This document shows, one piece after another, positions 25,009 through 33,602 of a stretch of DNA of 64,000 nucleotides. The notes below the pieces were generated by a model that ran no database searches, was not told the DNA's origin, and saw only the letters and a program-made list of their open reading frames with translations. This DNA is from Streptomyces sp. NBC_00443 (GTDB lineage Bacteria > Actinomycetota > Actinomycetes > Streptomycetales > Streptomycetaceae), in contig NZ_CP107917.1 in NCBI RefSeq assembly GCF_036014175.1, positions 3,782,001 to 3,846,000 of the forward strand, given 5' to 3'. The position numbers were made by a program, and so were the translations under genes. Numbering within the stretch: position 1 is the stretch's first letter; each line of letters begins with the position of its first letter.

Positions 25009-26019
25009 CTACCCCGCCCGATGCACCACCGCATCGCACAACTCCATCAACGCAGCCTTGGCACCGATATCCGCCAACGGCGCCAACGCGGCCCGCGCAT
25101 CCTCCGCATACCGCACCGTGTCCCGCCGAGCCTGCTCCAGCGCCGGATGCTCCCGCAGCGCGGCCAACGCCTCCGCATGCCGAGCGTCGTCCGTCAGATC
25201 GGAGTCCAGCAGCTCACACAGGGCGACATCCTCCGCCAGCCCCAACCTCTCGGCCCGCTCCCGCAACCGCAGCACGGGCAGCGTAGGAATCCCCTCACGG
25301 AGATCCGTCCCCGGCGTCTTCCCGGACTCGTGGGAGTCACTGGCGATGTCCAGTACGTCGTCCGCGAGCTGGAAGGCGACACCCAGCCGCTCCCCGTACT
25401 GGGTGAGCACATCGACCACCGTCTCGTCGGCGCCCGACATCATCGCCCCGAACCGGCACGACACCGCGACCAGCGACCCGGTCTTCCCGCTCAGCACATC
25501 CAGGTAGTGCTCCACCGGATCGCGCCCGTCCTGCGGCCCCGCCGTCTCCAGGATCTGTCCGGTGACCAGCCGCTCGAACGCCTCGGCCTGCACTCGAACC
25601 GCCTCGGGCCCGAGGTCGGCGAGAGTGTGCGAGGCGCGCGCGAACAGGAAGTCCCCGGTCAGTACGGCAACCGAGTTGCCCCAGCGGGTGTTCGCACTGT
25701 CGACACCCCGCCGCACCTCGGCCTCGTCCATCACGTCGTCGTGGTACAGCGTCGCCAGATGGGTCAGCTCCACCACCACCGCTGACGGCACGACCCCCGG
25801 CGCGTACGGGTCCCCGAACTGGGCAGCGAGCATCACGAGCAACGGCCGGAACCGCTTTCCGCCCGCCCGCACCAGATGCTGGGCGGCCTCCGTGATGAAG
25901 GGGACCTCACTCTTGGTGGCTTCGAGCAATCCCTCCTCGACAGCCGCCAATCCGGCCTGGACATCGGCTTCCAGAGCCTGGTCCCGCACGCTCAGCCCGA
26001 ACGGCCCGACGACGGTCAC
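25009..26019 (-). CDS. Long-chain trans-polyprenyl diphosphate synthase (probably for menaquinone side chain)
   Basis: This 336-residue isoprenyl synthase condenses isopentenyl diphosphate units onto an allylic primer. Both aspartate-rich motifs are present: LYHDDVMDEAEVRRG (first DDxxD) and FQLADDVLDIASD (second). GGKRFRPLLVMLAAQ precedes the first motif and GKTGSLVAVSCRFGA lies between them. The residues before the first DDxxD include THLATLYHDD, which fits long-chain (C40-C50) enzymes better than geranylgeranyl synthases; exact chain length cannot be read. The GTG start follows AGGAG. MenG, a geranylgeranyl-reductase family protein and complex I nearby support a menaquinone role. Confidence 0.9.
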   Translation of the reverse strand: MTVVGPFGLSVRDQALEADVQAGLAAVEEGLLEATKSEVPFITEAAQHLVRAGGKRFRPLLVMLAAQFGDPYAPGVVPSAVVVELTHLATLYHDDVMDEAEVRRGVDSANTRWGNSVAVLTGDFLFARASHTLADLGPEAVRVQAEAFERLVTGQILETAGPQDGRDPVEHYLDVLSGKTGSLVAVSCRFGAMMSGADETVVDVLTQYGERLGVAFQLADDVLDIASDSHESGKTPGTDLREGIPTLPVLRLRERAERLGLAEDVALCELLDSDLTDDARHAEALAALREHPALEQARRDTVRYAEDARAALAPLADIGAKAALMELCDAVVHRAG

Positions 26020-26226
26020 GAGGGGTCTCCTGTCTGCTGGTGTCTACTGGCGGTTACACGGTTTGTCGATAGGTCGCTGACATCACTCAAGTCAGCGTAT
26101 CCGGTCACGTTTCGATCACCGATGCCGCCCACCCGTCCACCACGGGCGGTATCGGATCACGACCGGTATGTTTTTGATCACCTGATAAGGCGGGATATCC
26201 ATCCCTTTATAGGGAAGTAGCGGCCC

Positions 26227-27729
26227 GTGTCCCGAACCGACGTCGACATCGAGCCCGAGAGCGGGCCCCCGCCCCGCGACGACCATGCCCTCCTCGGCCA
26301 GCCGAAAGGCCTCCTCACCCTCTCCGGTCTGGAGGTCTGGGAACGCTTCTCGTTCCTCGGTATGCAGGCCATCCTCGTCCTGTACTTCGCCGACACGGTC
26401 GCCCACGGCGGTATGGGCATGTCGGCCGGAACCGCGGCCTCCGTCTCGGCCGCATACGGCACCCTCGTCTATCTGGTCTCGGTCGCCGGCGGCTGGCTCG
26501 CCGACCGTATCCTCGGCTCGTACCGGGCGGTGCTGTGGGGCGGGATCCTCATCGCCTGCGGCCATTACGCCATGGCGGTGCCGACCACCGGCATGACCTG
26601 GGTGGGCCTCGGCCTGATCAGCGCCGGCACGGGGCTCCTCAAGCCCAACGTCGCCACCATGGTCGGCAAGCTCTACCGCACCGACGACGACCGCCGTGAC
26701 GCCGGCTTCGCCCTCTACTACATGGCGATCAACATCGGCGCCTTCGCGGGCCCGCTCGTCACCGGCTGGCTCGGCGACCACAAGGGCTGGCACTGGGGCT
26801 TCTCGGCTGCCGCGATCGGCATGACGTTCGGCCTGGTCCAGTACGTCGCCGGCCGCCGTCACCTGGCCGGACGGAAGCACGCCGCCGAATTCGCGCTGTC
26901 TCCGGAGGCGATGCGCCGGGCAATCCGTCTGATCGTCACGGGCCTCGTCGTCATCGCGGCGGTCGCCATCCTGCTCGCCGCCGCCGGCTGGCTCACCATG
27001 GACCGCTTCGTCGACCTGCTCACGCTCGTCTCGGTGATCGCCCCGGCCGTCTACTTCGCGGTGATGTTCTCCAGCCCGCGTGTGACCCCCGAGGAACGCG
27101 GTCGGCTCCGCCCGTACATCGTCCTGTTCCTCGCCTCGACGGTCTTCAACTTCATCCTCTTCCAGGCGTACTCGACGATGATCCTGCTGGCCTCGGCGAA
27201 CGCCGAGACGGCGATCCTCGGCTTCGACTTCCCCGCCAGTTGGTACGCGTCCGCCCTCGGCGCCTTCGAGGTCGCACTCGCCCCCGTCGTGGCCGCGCTG
27301 TGGGTCCGGATGGGGCGCCGCCAGCCGCACGCGTCCAACAAGATCGCGATCGGGGTCGTCCTCGGCGGCCTGTCCTTCCTGCTGATGGTGCTGCCGACCT
27401 CCGGGCACTCCTCCGACGACTACCTCATGTCCGTGTGGTGGATCGTGGGTTCGTACCTCCTGCTGGGCCTCGGCGACGTCCTCCTGGAGACCTCCGGCAT
27501 GTCGGCCACGACCAAGCTCGCCCCGGCCGCGTTCGCCAGCCAGACCATGTCCCTCTGGTTCCTGTCCCTCGCCCTGGCCAACGGCATCCAGGCGCAGACG
27601 GTGAAGCTCTACGACGACGTCTCCCAGCCCGCCTACTTCGGCGTCAACGGCGCGATCGCGGTGGCCGCGGGGCTCGCCGTGATGGCCGCGGCACGCTGGC
27701 TTCGCCGCACGATGCACCCGGTGCACTGA
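26227..27729 (+). CDS. POT/PTR-family proton-coupled oligopeptide transporter
   Basis: This 500-residue transporter has about fourteen membrane helices. The family's proton-coupling motif ExxER is present in GLEVWERFSFLGMQAILVLYF. GGWLADRILGSYRAVLWGG and the PTR signature FALYYMAINIGAFAGPLVTGWLGD are also visible. It imports di- and tripeptides with protons. The GTG start at 26227 follows GGGAAG. A small palindrome CCCTTTATAGGG (26203-26214) lies in an AT-rich patch just upstream, likely part of the promoter. The CocE/S15 hydrolase gene begins 19 bp downstream, giving an import-and-cleave operon. Confidence 0.94.
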   Translation: MSRTDVDIEPESGPPPRDDHALLGQPKGLLTLSGLEVWERFSFLGMQAILVLYFADTVAHGGMGMSAGTAASVSAAYGTLVYLVSVAGGWLADRILGSYRAVLWGGILIACGHYAMAVPTTGMTWVGLGLISAGTGLLKPNVATMVGKLYRTDDDRRDAGFALYYMAINIGAFAGPLVTGWLGDHKGWHWGFSAAAIGMTFGLVQYVAGRRHLAGRKHAAEFALSPEAMRRAIRLIVTGLVVIAAVAILLAAAGWLTMDRFVDLLTLVSVIAPAVYFAVMFSSPRVTPEERGRLRPYIVLFLASTVFNFILFQAYSTMILLASANAETAILGFDFPASWYASALGAFEVALAPVVAALWVRMGRRQPHASNKIAIGVVLGGLSFLLMVLPTSGHSSDDYLMSVWWIVGSYLLLGLGDVLLETSGMSATTKLAPAAFASQTMSLWFLSLALANGIQAQTVKLYDDVSQPAYFGVNGAIAVAAGLAVMAAARWLRRTMHPVH

Positions 27730-27748
27730 CCTGACGGGGATACCGCTC

Positions 27749-29758
27749 ATGCACATCCGTACGTCCTTCCCCTACGAGACGACTCATCACGACCTCCGCA
27801 TCCCGCTCCCGGACGGGACCCTGCTGTACGCGCGCGTGTGGCGCCCCCTGACGGACGAGCCCGTACCGGCGCTCCTCGAGTACCTGCCGTACCGCCTGAC
27901 CGATTGGACCGCGCCTCGCGACCACCAGCGCCACCCCTGGTACGCCGGCCACGGCTACGCCTCCGTGCGCGTCGACATCCGCGGGCACGGCAACAGCGAG
28001 GGCACGCCGACCGATGAGTACTCGGCGACGGAACTCGCCGACGGGGTCGAGGTCGTCAACTGGCTGGCCGCCCAGCCCTGGTGCAGTGGCCGGGTCGGCA
28101 TGTTCGGCATCTCCTGGGGCGGCTTCAACTCCCTCCAGATCGCGGCCCTCGCGCCCGAACCGCTCAAGGCGATCGTCACGGTCTGCTCCACGGACGATCG
28201 CTATGACAACGACGTGCACTACATGGGAGGTTCCGTCCTCGCCGTCGACATGCACGCCTGGGCTTCGACGATGCTCGCCTTCGTCGCCCGCCCGCCGGAC
28301 CCGCAGTATGCCGGGGACGCCTGGCGGGAGATGTGGCTCAAGCGGCTGGAGGCCGTCGAACCGTTCCTGCACACCTGGCTCGGCCACCAGACGCGCGACG
28401 AGTACTGGCGCCACGGGAGCGTCTGCGAGGACTACGGCGCGATCGACGCCGCCGTCCTGGCGGTGGGCGGCTGGCACGACCCGTACCGCGACACCGTCCT
28501 GCGTCTCGTCGAGCACCTGCCGGCGGACCGCGTGCGCGGCCTGATCGGCCCCTGGTCCCACCAGTACCCCGACCGCGGCCTGCCGCCGGGCCCGGCGATC
28601 GGCTTCCTCCAGGAGACGCTGCGCTGGTGGGACCACTGGCTGAAGGACGAGGACACGGGCGTCATGGCCGAGCCCCTGCTGCGCTCGTACGTCAGCGACT
28701 CGCACCGCCCGGCCACGGTGTACCCCACGCTGCCCGGCCGCTGGGTCGGCGAGCCGGCCTGGCCCTCTCCCCACGTGCGCGCGGTGACGTACGCCTTCCA
28801 GGGCGCCGCCGTCCTCGTCCGCTCCCCCATGCACACCGGCATCGACGCCGGCCGCTTCTTCCCCTTCGGCAACGACGCCGACCTGCCGCCGGACCAGCGG
28901 GAGGAGGACGCGCGGTCGGCGTGCTTCGAGTTCGAAGTGGGCGAGGAGACCTGGGTGCTGGGGCGGCCGAAGGTGCGGCTGCGGCTGACGTCGGAGGTGC
29001 CGCGCGGGCAGGTCGTCGCCCGGCTCTGCGACGTGGCGCCGGACGGCTCCTCGACCCTGGTGACGCGGGGCGTGCTGAACCTGTCGGCGCGTCACGGCCG
29101 GGACCGCGCGGTGCCGTGGGAGCCGGGCGCCACCGAGGACGTGACCTTCGAGCTGAACGGGATCGGCCACGCCTTCCCGCCCGGCCACCGCATCCGCCTG
29201 GCTGTCTCCTCCGCGTACTGGCCGTGGATCTGGCCCCAGCCGGTCTCGGCGGCGGGCTTCGGCCTGGAACCGTCGGGAAGCTCACTGGAACTTCCGGTCC
29301 GCGCCCGCGCGTTGGACGAATCGGCGGACGGCACAGCGATCACCTTCGAGGAACCGGAACAGGCGGAACCGCTCGGCGTGAACTCCCCCATCACGCTGGA
29401 CGAGCCCCGCCCCGAGCGCCTCGTCGTGCGGGACGTGGCCAAGGGCGAGTGGCGCCTGGAGGTCGACCCCCGGTACGGCGGCACGCGCGTGTACCCCGAC
29501 GGCCTGGAGTTCACCGAGGAAGCGCTGGAGACGTACACGATCAACGAGTGGGACCCCCTGTCGGCCCGCACCCGCTCGGACTGGTCGATCCGCCTGCACC
29601 GCCCGGAGCTGGGATGGGACGCAACCGTGCGCACACGCTCGGAGATCAGCTGCGACCGGCATGACTTCATCGCCTCCAACGAGGTGATCTGCATGGAGGG
29701 CGAAGAGGTACTTTTCCACCGGACATGGGAGAAACGGACTCCACGGACAGCCGGTTAA
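27749..29758 (+). CDS. CocE/NonD-family (S15) serine hydrolase, probable X-prolyl dipeptidyl peptidase
   Basis: This 669-residue alpha/beta hydrolase of the S15 family has its nucleophile serine in GMFGISWGGFNSLQ, acid in VGGWHDPYRDTV and histidine in GPWSHQYPDRG. The N-terminal segment LPDGTLLYARVWRP and DIRGHGNSEG are family marks, and the C-terminal galactose-binding-like jelly roll contains HRIRLAVSSAYWPWIWPQP. Such enzymes cleave X-Pro dipeptides or ester/amide bonds. There is no signal peptide, so it acts in the cytoplasm. The preceding peptide transporter supports a peptidase role over an esterase one. Confidence 0.88.
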   Translation: MHIRTSFPYETTHHDLRIPLPDGTLLYARVWRPLTDEPVPALLEYLPYRLTDWTAPRDHQRHPWYAGHGYASVRVDIRGHGNSEGTPTDEYSATELADGVEVVNWLAAQPWCSGRVGMFGISWGGFNSLQIAALAPEPLKAIVTVCSTDDRYDNDVHYMGGSVLAVDMHAWASTMLAFVARPPDPQYAGDAWREMWLKRLEAVEPFLHTWLGHQTRDEYWRHGSVCEDYGAIDAAVLAVGGWHDPYRDTVLRLVEHLPADRVRGLIGPWSHQYPDRGLPPGPAIGFLQETLRWWDHWLKDEDTGVMAEPLLRSYVSDSHRPATVYPTLPGRWVGEPAWPSPHVRAVTYAFQGAAVLVRSPMHTGIDAGRFFPFGNDADLPPDQREEDARSACFEFEVGEETWVLGRPKVRLRLTSEVPRGQVVARLCDVAPDGSSTLVTRGVLNLSARHGRDRAVPWEPGATEDVTFELNGIGHAFPPGHRIRLAVSSAYWPWIWPQPVSAAGFGLEPSGSSLELPVRARALDESADGTAITFEEPEQAEPLGVNSPITLDEPRPERLVVRDVAKGEWRLEVDPRYGGTRVYPDGLEFTEEALETYTINEWDPLSARTRSDWSIRLHRPELGWDATVRTRSEISCDRHDFIASNEVICMEGEEVLFHRTWEKRTPRTAG

Positions 29759-30004
29759 AGGCGAGTTGGATTCATTGCCCGATTTGCCGCGCTTGTGGAT
29801 GCCAGTGAGTTGGGTCACGTACGCACATTCATGGAACCAACTCGGCACACCCGCGTCTCCCCTTGCTTCCAAAGCAAGTTGAGGCTTGGCAACCGCAAAG
29901 GATCAAGCGACCCATTCGCACCAGACCATGGTCAAACAGCACGACAGTGACCACGGCACTTGTTCCGGGCATGTGCTCTCGCATACGTTCCCGCTCAGTC
30001 GGGC
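29759..30004. other. Intergenic region upstream of the c-di-AMP riboswitch
   Basis: This relatively AT-rich region probably holds the promoter of the LysM/SLT gene. CGAGTTGG (29763-29770) and CCAACTCG (29837-29844) are far-spaced inverted repeats. CTTGCTT-CCA-AAGCAAG (29862-29878) is a perfect hairpin that may end the hydrolase transcript. No open frame here looks coding. Confidence 0.45.
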
Positions 30005-30204
30005 GGACGCCTAATCCTGCCGCCGCCCGAGCCACCCACCCACGCAACTCACTCACGCACGGCAGGAGCGGGGGACCCAGGTAAGTCGCCGGACCGGACG
30101 CCTTGATGGTGCACCGGACCGGCTCGGGGTGAAGTCGCACCGCCACACGGCGGCGCGGCCGGGCATCTCCCGCCCGAACCCGACAGCTCACCTCGTAGGC
30201 GCCG
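30005..30204 (+). promoter_or_regulatory. Cyclic di-AMP riboswitch (ydaO-yuaA type)
   Basis: The conserved blocks of this RNA class are present in order: GACGCCTAATCCTGCC, GGCAGGAGCGGGGGACCCA, CTCGGGGTGAA, and CCGAACCCGACAGCTCACCTCG, closing with AGGCG. The closing helix pairs CGCCT (30008-30012) with AGGCG (30197-30201). It ends where the ribosome site GGAGAGG begins, so ligand binding could hide or expose translation or end transcription. In Actinobacteria this RNA commonly controls cell-wall hydrolase genes, which matches the gene that follows 16 bp later. In B. subtilis the ligand turns expression off. Confidence 0.92.
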
Positions 30205-30219
30205 GAGAGGAACAGCGCC

Positions 30220-30984
30220 ATGCCCCGAGGCAAGCACCGCCGCCCCCGCACCAACCCGCTCACCCGGCACGTCATCGCAGCCGGCACCGGTACCGCCGCC
30301 CTCGCCATCCCGCTCCTGAGCGCGACCACCGCGAGCGCCGCACAGCCGGCCCAGGCCCCCACCGTCGCGCAGGCCGCTCCCCAGGCCGCCGTGAAGGCCA
30401 AGACCGTCGCGTACACCACGAAGAAGGGCGACACGCTCTACGGCATCGCCGACCGGTACGACGCGCAGGGCGGCTGGAAGCAGCTCTACAAGGACAACCG
30501 CAAGGCCATCGGCGACGACCCCCGCCTGATCCACCCCGGCCTCGACCTGGAGGTCAGGGCGACGAAGAAGGCGAGCTCGCCGGGCAAGTCGGCCGACAAG
30601 GCGTCCGCGCCCGCCAAGAAGTCCAACGTCGCCAAGGCCACCCAGTCGTCCGCGAAGACGTACCCGAACAACCTCGACGGCTGGATCCGCAACGCGCTGG
30701 ACATCATGGCGCAAAACGGAATTCCGGGTTCGTACGAGGGCATTCAGCGCAACATCATGCGCGAGTCGTCCGGCAACCCCCAGGCCATCAACAACTGGGA
30801 CTCCAACGCCGTCGCGGGCACCCCGTCCAAGGGCCTCCTGCAGGTCATCGACCCGACCTTCGCGTCGTACCACGTGCCGGGGACGGTGTACGACCCCTTC
30901 GACCCGGTCGCGAACATCACGGCCGCGTGCAACTACGCGGCCGCGCGTTACGGCTCGATCGACAACGTGAACGGTCCCTACTAG
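30220..30984 (+). CDS. Secreted LysM and transglycosylase (SLT) domain protein
   Basis: This 254-residue secreted protein has an Arg-rich start, a signal peptide ending near ATTASAAQ (residue ~40), and a LysM peptidoglycan-binding domain (YTTKKGDTLYGIADRYDAQGGWKQLYKDNRKAI...IHPGLDLEV, ~65-110). A Lys/Ala/Ser linker leads to a lytic-transglycosylase-like domain with catalytic glutamate in NIMRESSGNPQAINNWDSNA and GLLQVIDPTF. It should cleave peptidoglycan glycan strands during growth or spore germination. The riboswitch upstream ties it to cyclic di-AMP, a signal of wall and osmotic state. Confidence 0.93.
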   Translation: MPRGKHRRPRTNPLTRHVIAAGTGTAALAIPLLSATTASAAQPAQAPTVAQAAPQAAVKAKTVAYTTKKGDTLYGIADRYDAQGGWKQLYKDNRKAIGDDPRLIHPGLDLEVRATKKASSPGKSADKASAPAKKSNVAKATQSSAKTYPNNLDGWIRNALDIMAQNGIPGSYEGIQRNIMRESSGNPQAINNWDSNAVAGTPSKGLLQVIDPTFASYHVPGTVYDPFDPVANITAACNYAAARYGSIDNVNGPY

Positions 30985-31002
30985 GCCCGGGCGCGGGGGC
31001 CT
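30983..31002. terminator. Stem-loop between convergent LysM/SLT and HAD genes
   Basis: AGGCCC and GGGCCT pair around an eight-base GC loop. The hairpin begins at the stop codon of the LysM/SLT gene and ends 19 bp before the convergent HAD stop codon, so it may serve both genes. Confidence 0.55.
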
Positions 31003-31020
31003 GGCCGCCGACGACGTGCC

Positions 31021-31851
31021 CTACTGGGCGAAGTCGGCCAGGCTCCCCGCGAACAGCCTCTCGAGGACGACGGCGATGCCGTCGTCCTCGTTCGAGAGGG
31101 TGATCTCGTCGGCGACCGCCTTGAGTTCGGGATGCGCGTTGGCCATCGCCACCCCGCGGGCGGCCCAGTCGAACATGGGGATGTCGTTGGGCATGTCCCC
31201 GAAGGCGATCGTCTCGCGCGCGCCGAGACCGAGATGCTCGGCGGCGAGTGCGAGGCCGGTCGCCTTCGTGATGCCGCATGGCTGGAGTTCGACGGTCCCG
31301 GGCCCCGACATGGTGACCGTCGCGAGGGAGCCGACCACCGACCGCGCCGTCGCCGCCAACTCGTCGTCGGACAGGGTGGGATGGCGCAGCAGCACCTTGC
31401 TGATCGGCTCGCACCACAGGTCGTCGCGGTGCCGGACGCGTACGGCGGGCAGGGTGGGGTGCGGCATCAGGTACCCGGGCTCGATGAGCGTGAGCCCGTC
31501 CACGCCGTCCTGGTCGACGGCCGCGTACACCTGCCCCACCTCGGCCTCGATCTTGCCGAGCGCGGTCTCCGCCAACTCCCGGTCCAGGGTGATGGACCAC
31601 AGCAGACAGTCCGCTCCGGCGTCGTACAACTGCGCGCCCTGTCCGCACACCGCGAGCCCCCGGCTGCCCAGGACGTCGAGGAGCGGGCGCACTCTGGGCG
31701 CCGGCCGCCCCGTCACGACGAGGTGCTGCGCACCGGCCGCCGCCGCCTGTGCGAGCGCGTCGAGGGAACGGTCGGAGAGCGTGTCGTCGCCTCGGAGCAG
31801 CGTCCCGTCCAGGTCAGTGGCGATGAGTGAATATGCGATGGGTCGGGCCAT
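31021..31851 (-). CDS. HAD-superfamily (Cof-type) phosphatase
   Basis: This 276-residue Cof/YidA-type HAD hydrolase has nucleophile motif LIATDLDGTLLRGDD, motif II VVTGRP, lysine motif CGITKATGLALAAEHLGL, and acidic motif AFGDMPNDIPMFDWA. These define a magnesium-dependent phosphatase with a large C2B cap; likely substrates are sugar phosphates or nucleotides, not resolvable here. A 23-codon frame (31912-31983) with a good ribosome site lies upstream on the same strand but has atypical codon use. Confidence 0.92.
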   Translation of the reverse strand: MARPIAYSLIATDLDGTLLRGDDTLSDRSLDALAQAAAAGAQHLVVTGRPAPRVRPLLDVLGSRGLAVCGQGAQLYDAGADCLLWSITLDRELAETALGKIEAEVGQVYAAVDQDGVDGLTLIEPGYLMPHPTLPAVRVRHRDDLWCEPISKVLLRHPTLSDDELAATARSVVGSLATVTMSGPGTVELQPCGITKATGLALAAEHLGLGARETIAFGDMPNDIPMFDWAARGVAMANAHPELKAVADEITLSNEDDGIAVVLERLFAGSLADFAQ

Positions 31852-32174
31852 GATCAGAGAATACGGACAGGAGGCCCCATCGACTCGACTCGAACCGGAC
31901 GGCTGCTGTGTTCACATGTGTTGACACCTGTTCCGGTTCCAGTTCTGATTCCGTGCAGGCAACTTCCTTTTGCTTGTGGCCATTTCACCCCCACGTGGTG
32001 CCGGCACGCTCCTGAACGGCACCGAATCGTGTCCTGTCGATGTGGCCGAGCGCGGCGACCTGCTGGTTCGCCGGCCCCGCGACGCGAGTTCCGTACTGCC
32101 CAAGACCCTCGCCTCACCCGTAACGTGTGGCCCGACCACATGGCACGGAGCGTATGAGAGTGAGGCAGCACCCC
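31852..32174. other. Divergent intergenic region between HAD phosphatase and fumarylacetoacetase
   Basis: This 323-bp region is lower in GC than its surroundings and should contain two divergent promoters. On the minus strand a 23-residue frame (31912-31983, starting MATSKRKLPARNQ) follows GGGGGTGAA, a good ribosome site, but uses AT-ending codons rare in this genome. It may be a leader peptide or chance. I see no strong terminator or operator. Confidence 0.4.
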
Positions 32175-33395
32175 ATGCCCCCCTTCGATCTCCCCGAGGG
32201 CGACCCCTTCGGCACGCACAACCTTCCGTACGGCGTCTTCTCCCTTCCCGGCTCGGACTCCGCGCGACGGGTCGGCGTCCGGCTCGGCGACCACGTCCTC
32301 GACGCGGGCAAGGCGGCCTACGCACTCGGCTCGCCGTACGCCCCGCTGCTCGCCCAGGACTCCCTGAACGCGCTGCTCGCCGCGGGCCACACCACGTGGT
32401 CGGACGTACGACGCGCCCTGACGGCATGGGTGACGGTGCCGGCGCACCAGGAGGCCCTCGCGGACCTCCTCCACCCGCTGTCCTCAGTCGCCCTCCACCT
32501 CCCCTTCGAGGTCGCGGACTACGTCGACTTCTACGCCTCCGAGAACCACGCCCGCAACGTCGGCCAGATCTTCCGCCCCGACGCCGAGGACTCCCTCACC
32601 CCCAACTGGAAGCACCTGCCGATCGGTTACCACGGCCGCTCCGGCACGGTGGTGGTCTCCGGCACGGACGTCGTACGACCGTCCGGCCAGCGCAAGGCTC
32701 CCACTGATCCGGAGCCGGTCTTCGGCCCGTCGGTCCGCCTCGACATCGAGGCCGAGGTCGGCTTCGTGGTCGGCACGCCCTCAAAGATGGGCAAGCCGGT
32801 GGCGCTGGGCGACTTCCGTGAGCACGTCTTCGGCCTGTGCCTGCTCAACGACTGGTCGGCACGCGACGTCCAGGCCTGGGAGTACGTCCCCCTCGGCCCG
32901 TTCCTCGGCAAGTCCTTCGCCACGTCGGTGTCGGCGTGGATCACCCCGCTGGACGCGCTGGAAGAGGCGCGAGTGGCACCGCCGGGGCGGACGCACCCTC
33001 TGCTGCCCTACCTGGACGACTCCGGCCCCGAAGCCGAGCCCGGCGGCTACGACCTGCGTATCTCCGTGGCCATCAACGGCCACGTCGTCTCCGAGCCCCC
33101 CTTCTCCACCATGTACTGGACGGCCGCCCAGCAGCTCGCCCACATGACTGTGAACGGCGCCTCCCTGCGCACCGGCGACCTGTACGGCTCGGGCACGGTG
33201 AGCGGCCCGACGGAACGCGAGCGCGGCTCACTGCTGGAGCTGACCTGGAACGGCCGGGACCCTCTCGAACTCCCGGACGGCAAGCGGGCGTTCCTGGAGG
33301 ACGGCGACGTGGTGACCCTGTCCGCCTGGGCCCCGGGCCCCGGTGGGGTTCGGGTCGGACTGGGGGAGGTGACGGGACGGATCGTGGCGTCGTGA
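32175..33395 (+). CDS. Fumarylacetoacetase
   Basis: This 406-residue enzyme performs the last step of tyrosine degradation, splitting fumarylacetoacetate into fumarate and acetoacetate. Family motifs are complete: DFYASENHARNVGQIF (metal and base region), LPIGYHGRSGTVVVSG, IEAEVGFVVG with the metal-binding glutamates, LNDWSARDVQAWEYVPLGPFLGKSF, and the C-terminal GDLYGSGTVSGPTERERGSLLEL. The ATG at 32175 gives the usual N-terminus MPPFDLPEGDPFG; an ATG at 32154 with GGAG upstream is an alternative. No other tyrosine-pathway gene is in the window. Confidence 0.94.
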   Translation: MPPFDLPEGDPFGTHNLPYGVFSLPGSDSARRVGVRLGDHVLDAGKAAYALGSPYAPLLAQDSLNALLAAGHTTWSDVRRALTAWVTVPAHQEALADLLHPLSSVALHLPFEVADYVDFYASENHARNVGQIFRPDAEDSLTPNWKHLPIGYHGRSGTVVVSGTDVVRPSGQRKAPTDPEPVFGPSVRLDIEAEVGFVVGTPSKMGKPVALGDFREHVFGLCLLNDWSARDVQAWEYVPLGPFLGKSFATSVSAWITPLDALEEARVAPPGRTHPLLPYLDDSGPEAEPGGYDLRISVAINGHVVSEPPFSTMYWTAAQQLAHMTVNGASLRTGDLYGSGTVSGPTERERGSLLELTWNGRDPLELPDGKRAFLEDGDVVTLSAWAPGPGGVRVGLGEVTGRIVAS

Positions 33396-33410
33396 ATCGT
33401 GGCGTCGTGA
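33381..33410 (+). repeat. 15-bp tandem duplication at the fumarylacetoacetase stop codon
   Basis: ATCGTGGCGTCGTGA occurs twice without gap (33381-33395, 33396-33410). The first copy encodes the last four residues and stop codon of the gene; the second repeats them in frame after the stop. It looks like a recent slippage duplication and provides a back-up stop. Confidence 0.85.
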
Positions 33411-33602
33411 GGTGACGGGGCGGGACGCAGTGACGCCGGGCGGACCCGTGCCGGGCATTCGGCGAGTCTTTTCCCCTGACTCCTGCGATGGTCACCGTCA
33501 TACTGACTGGCGGTGGGAGCCGAGCCGCAACCGGCGCTCGCAACCCACCGCCCCGTACTGCCGCCCCCGCACCTTCCCTGACCAGGATCCGGAGCCCTTG
33601 GC

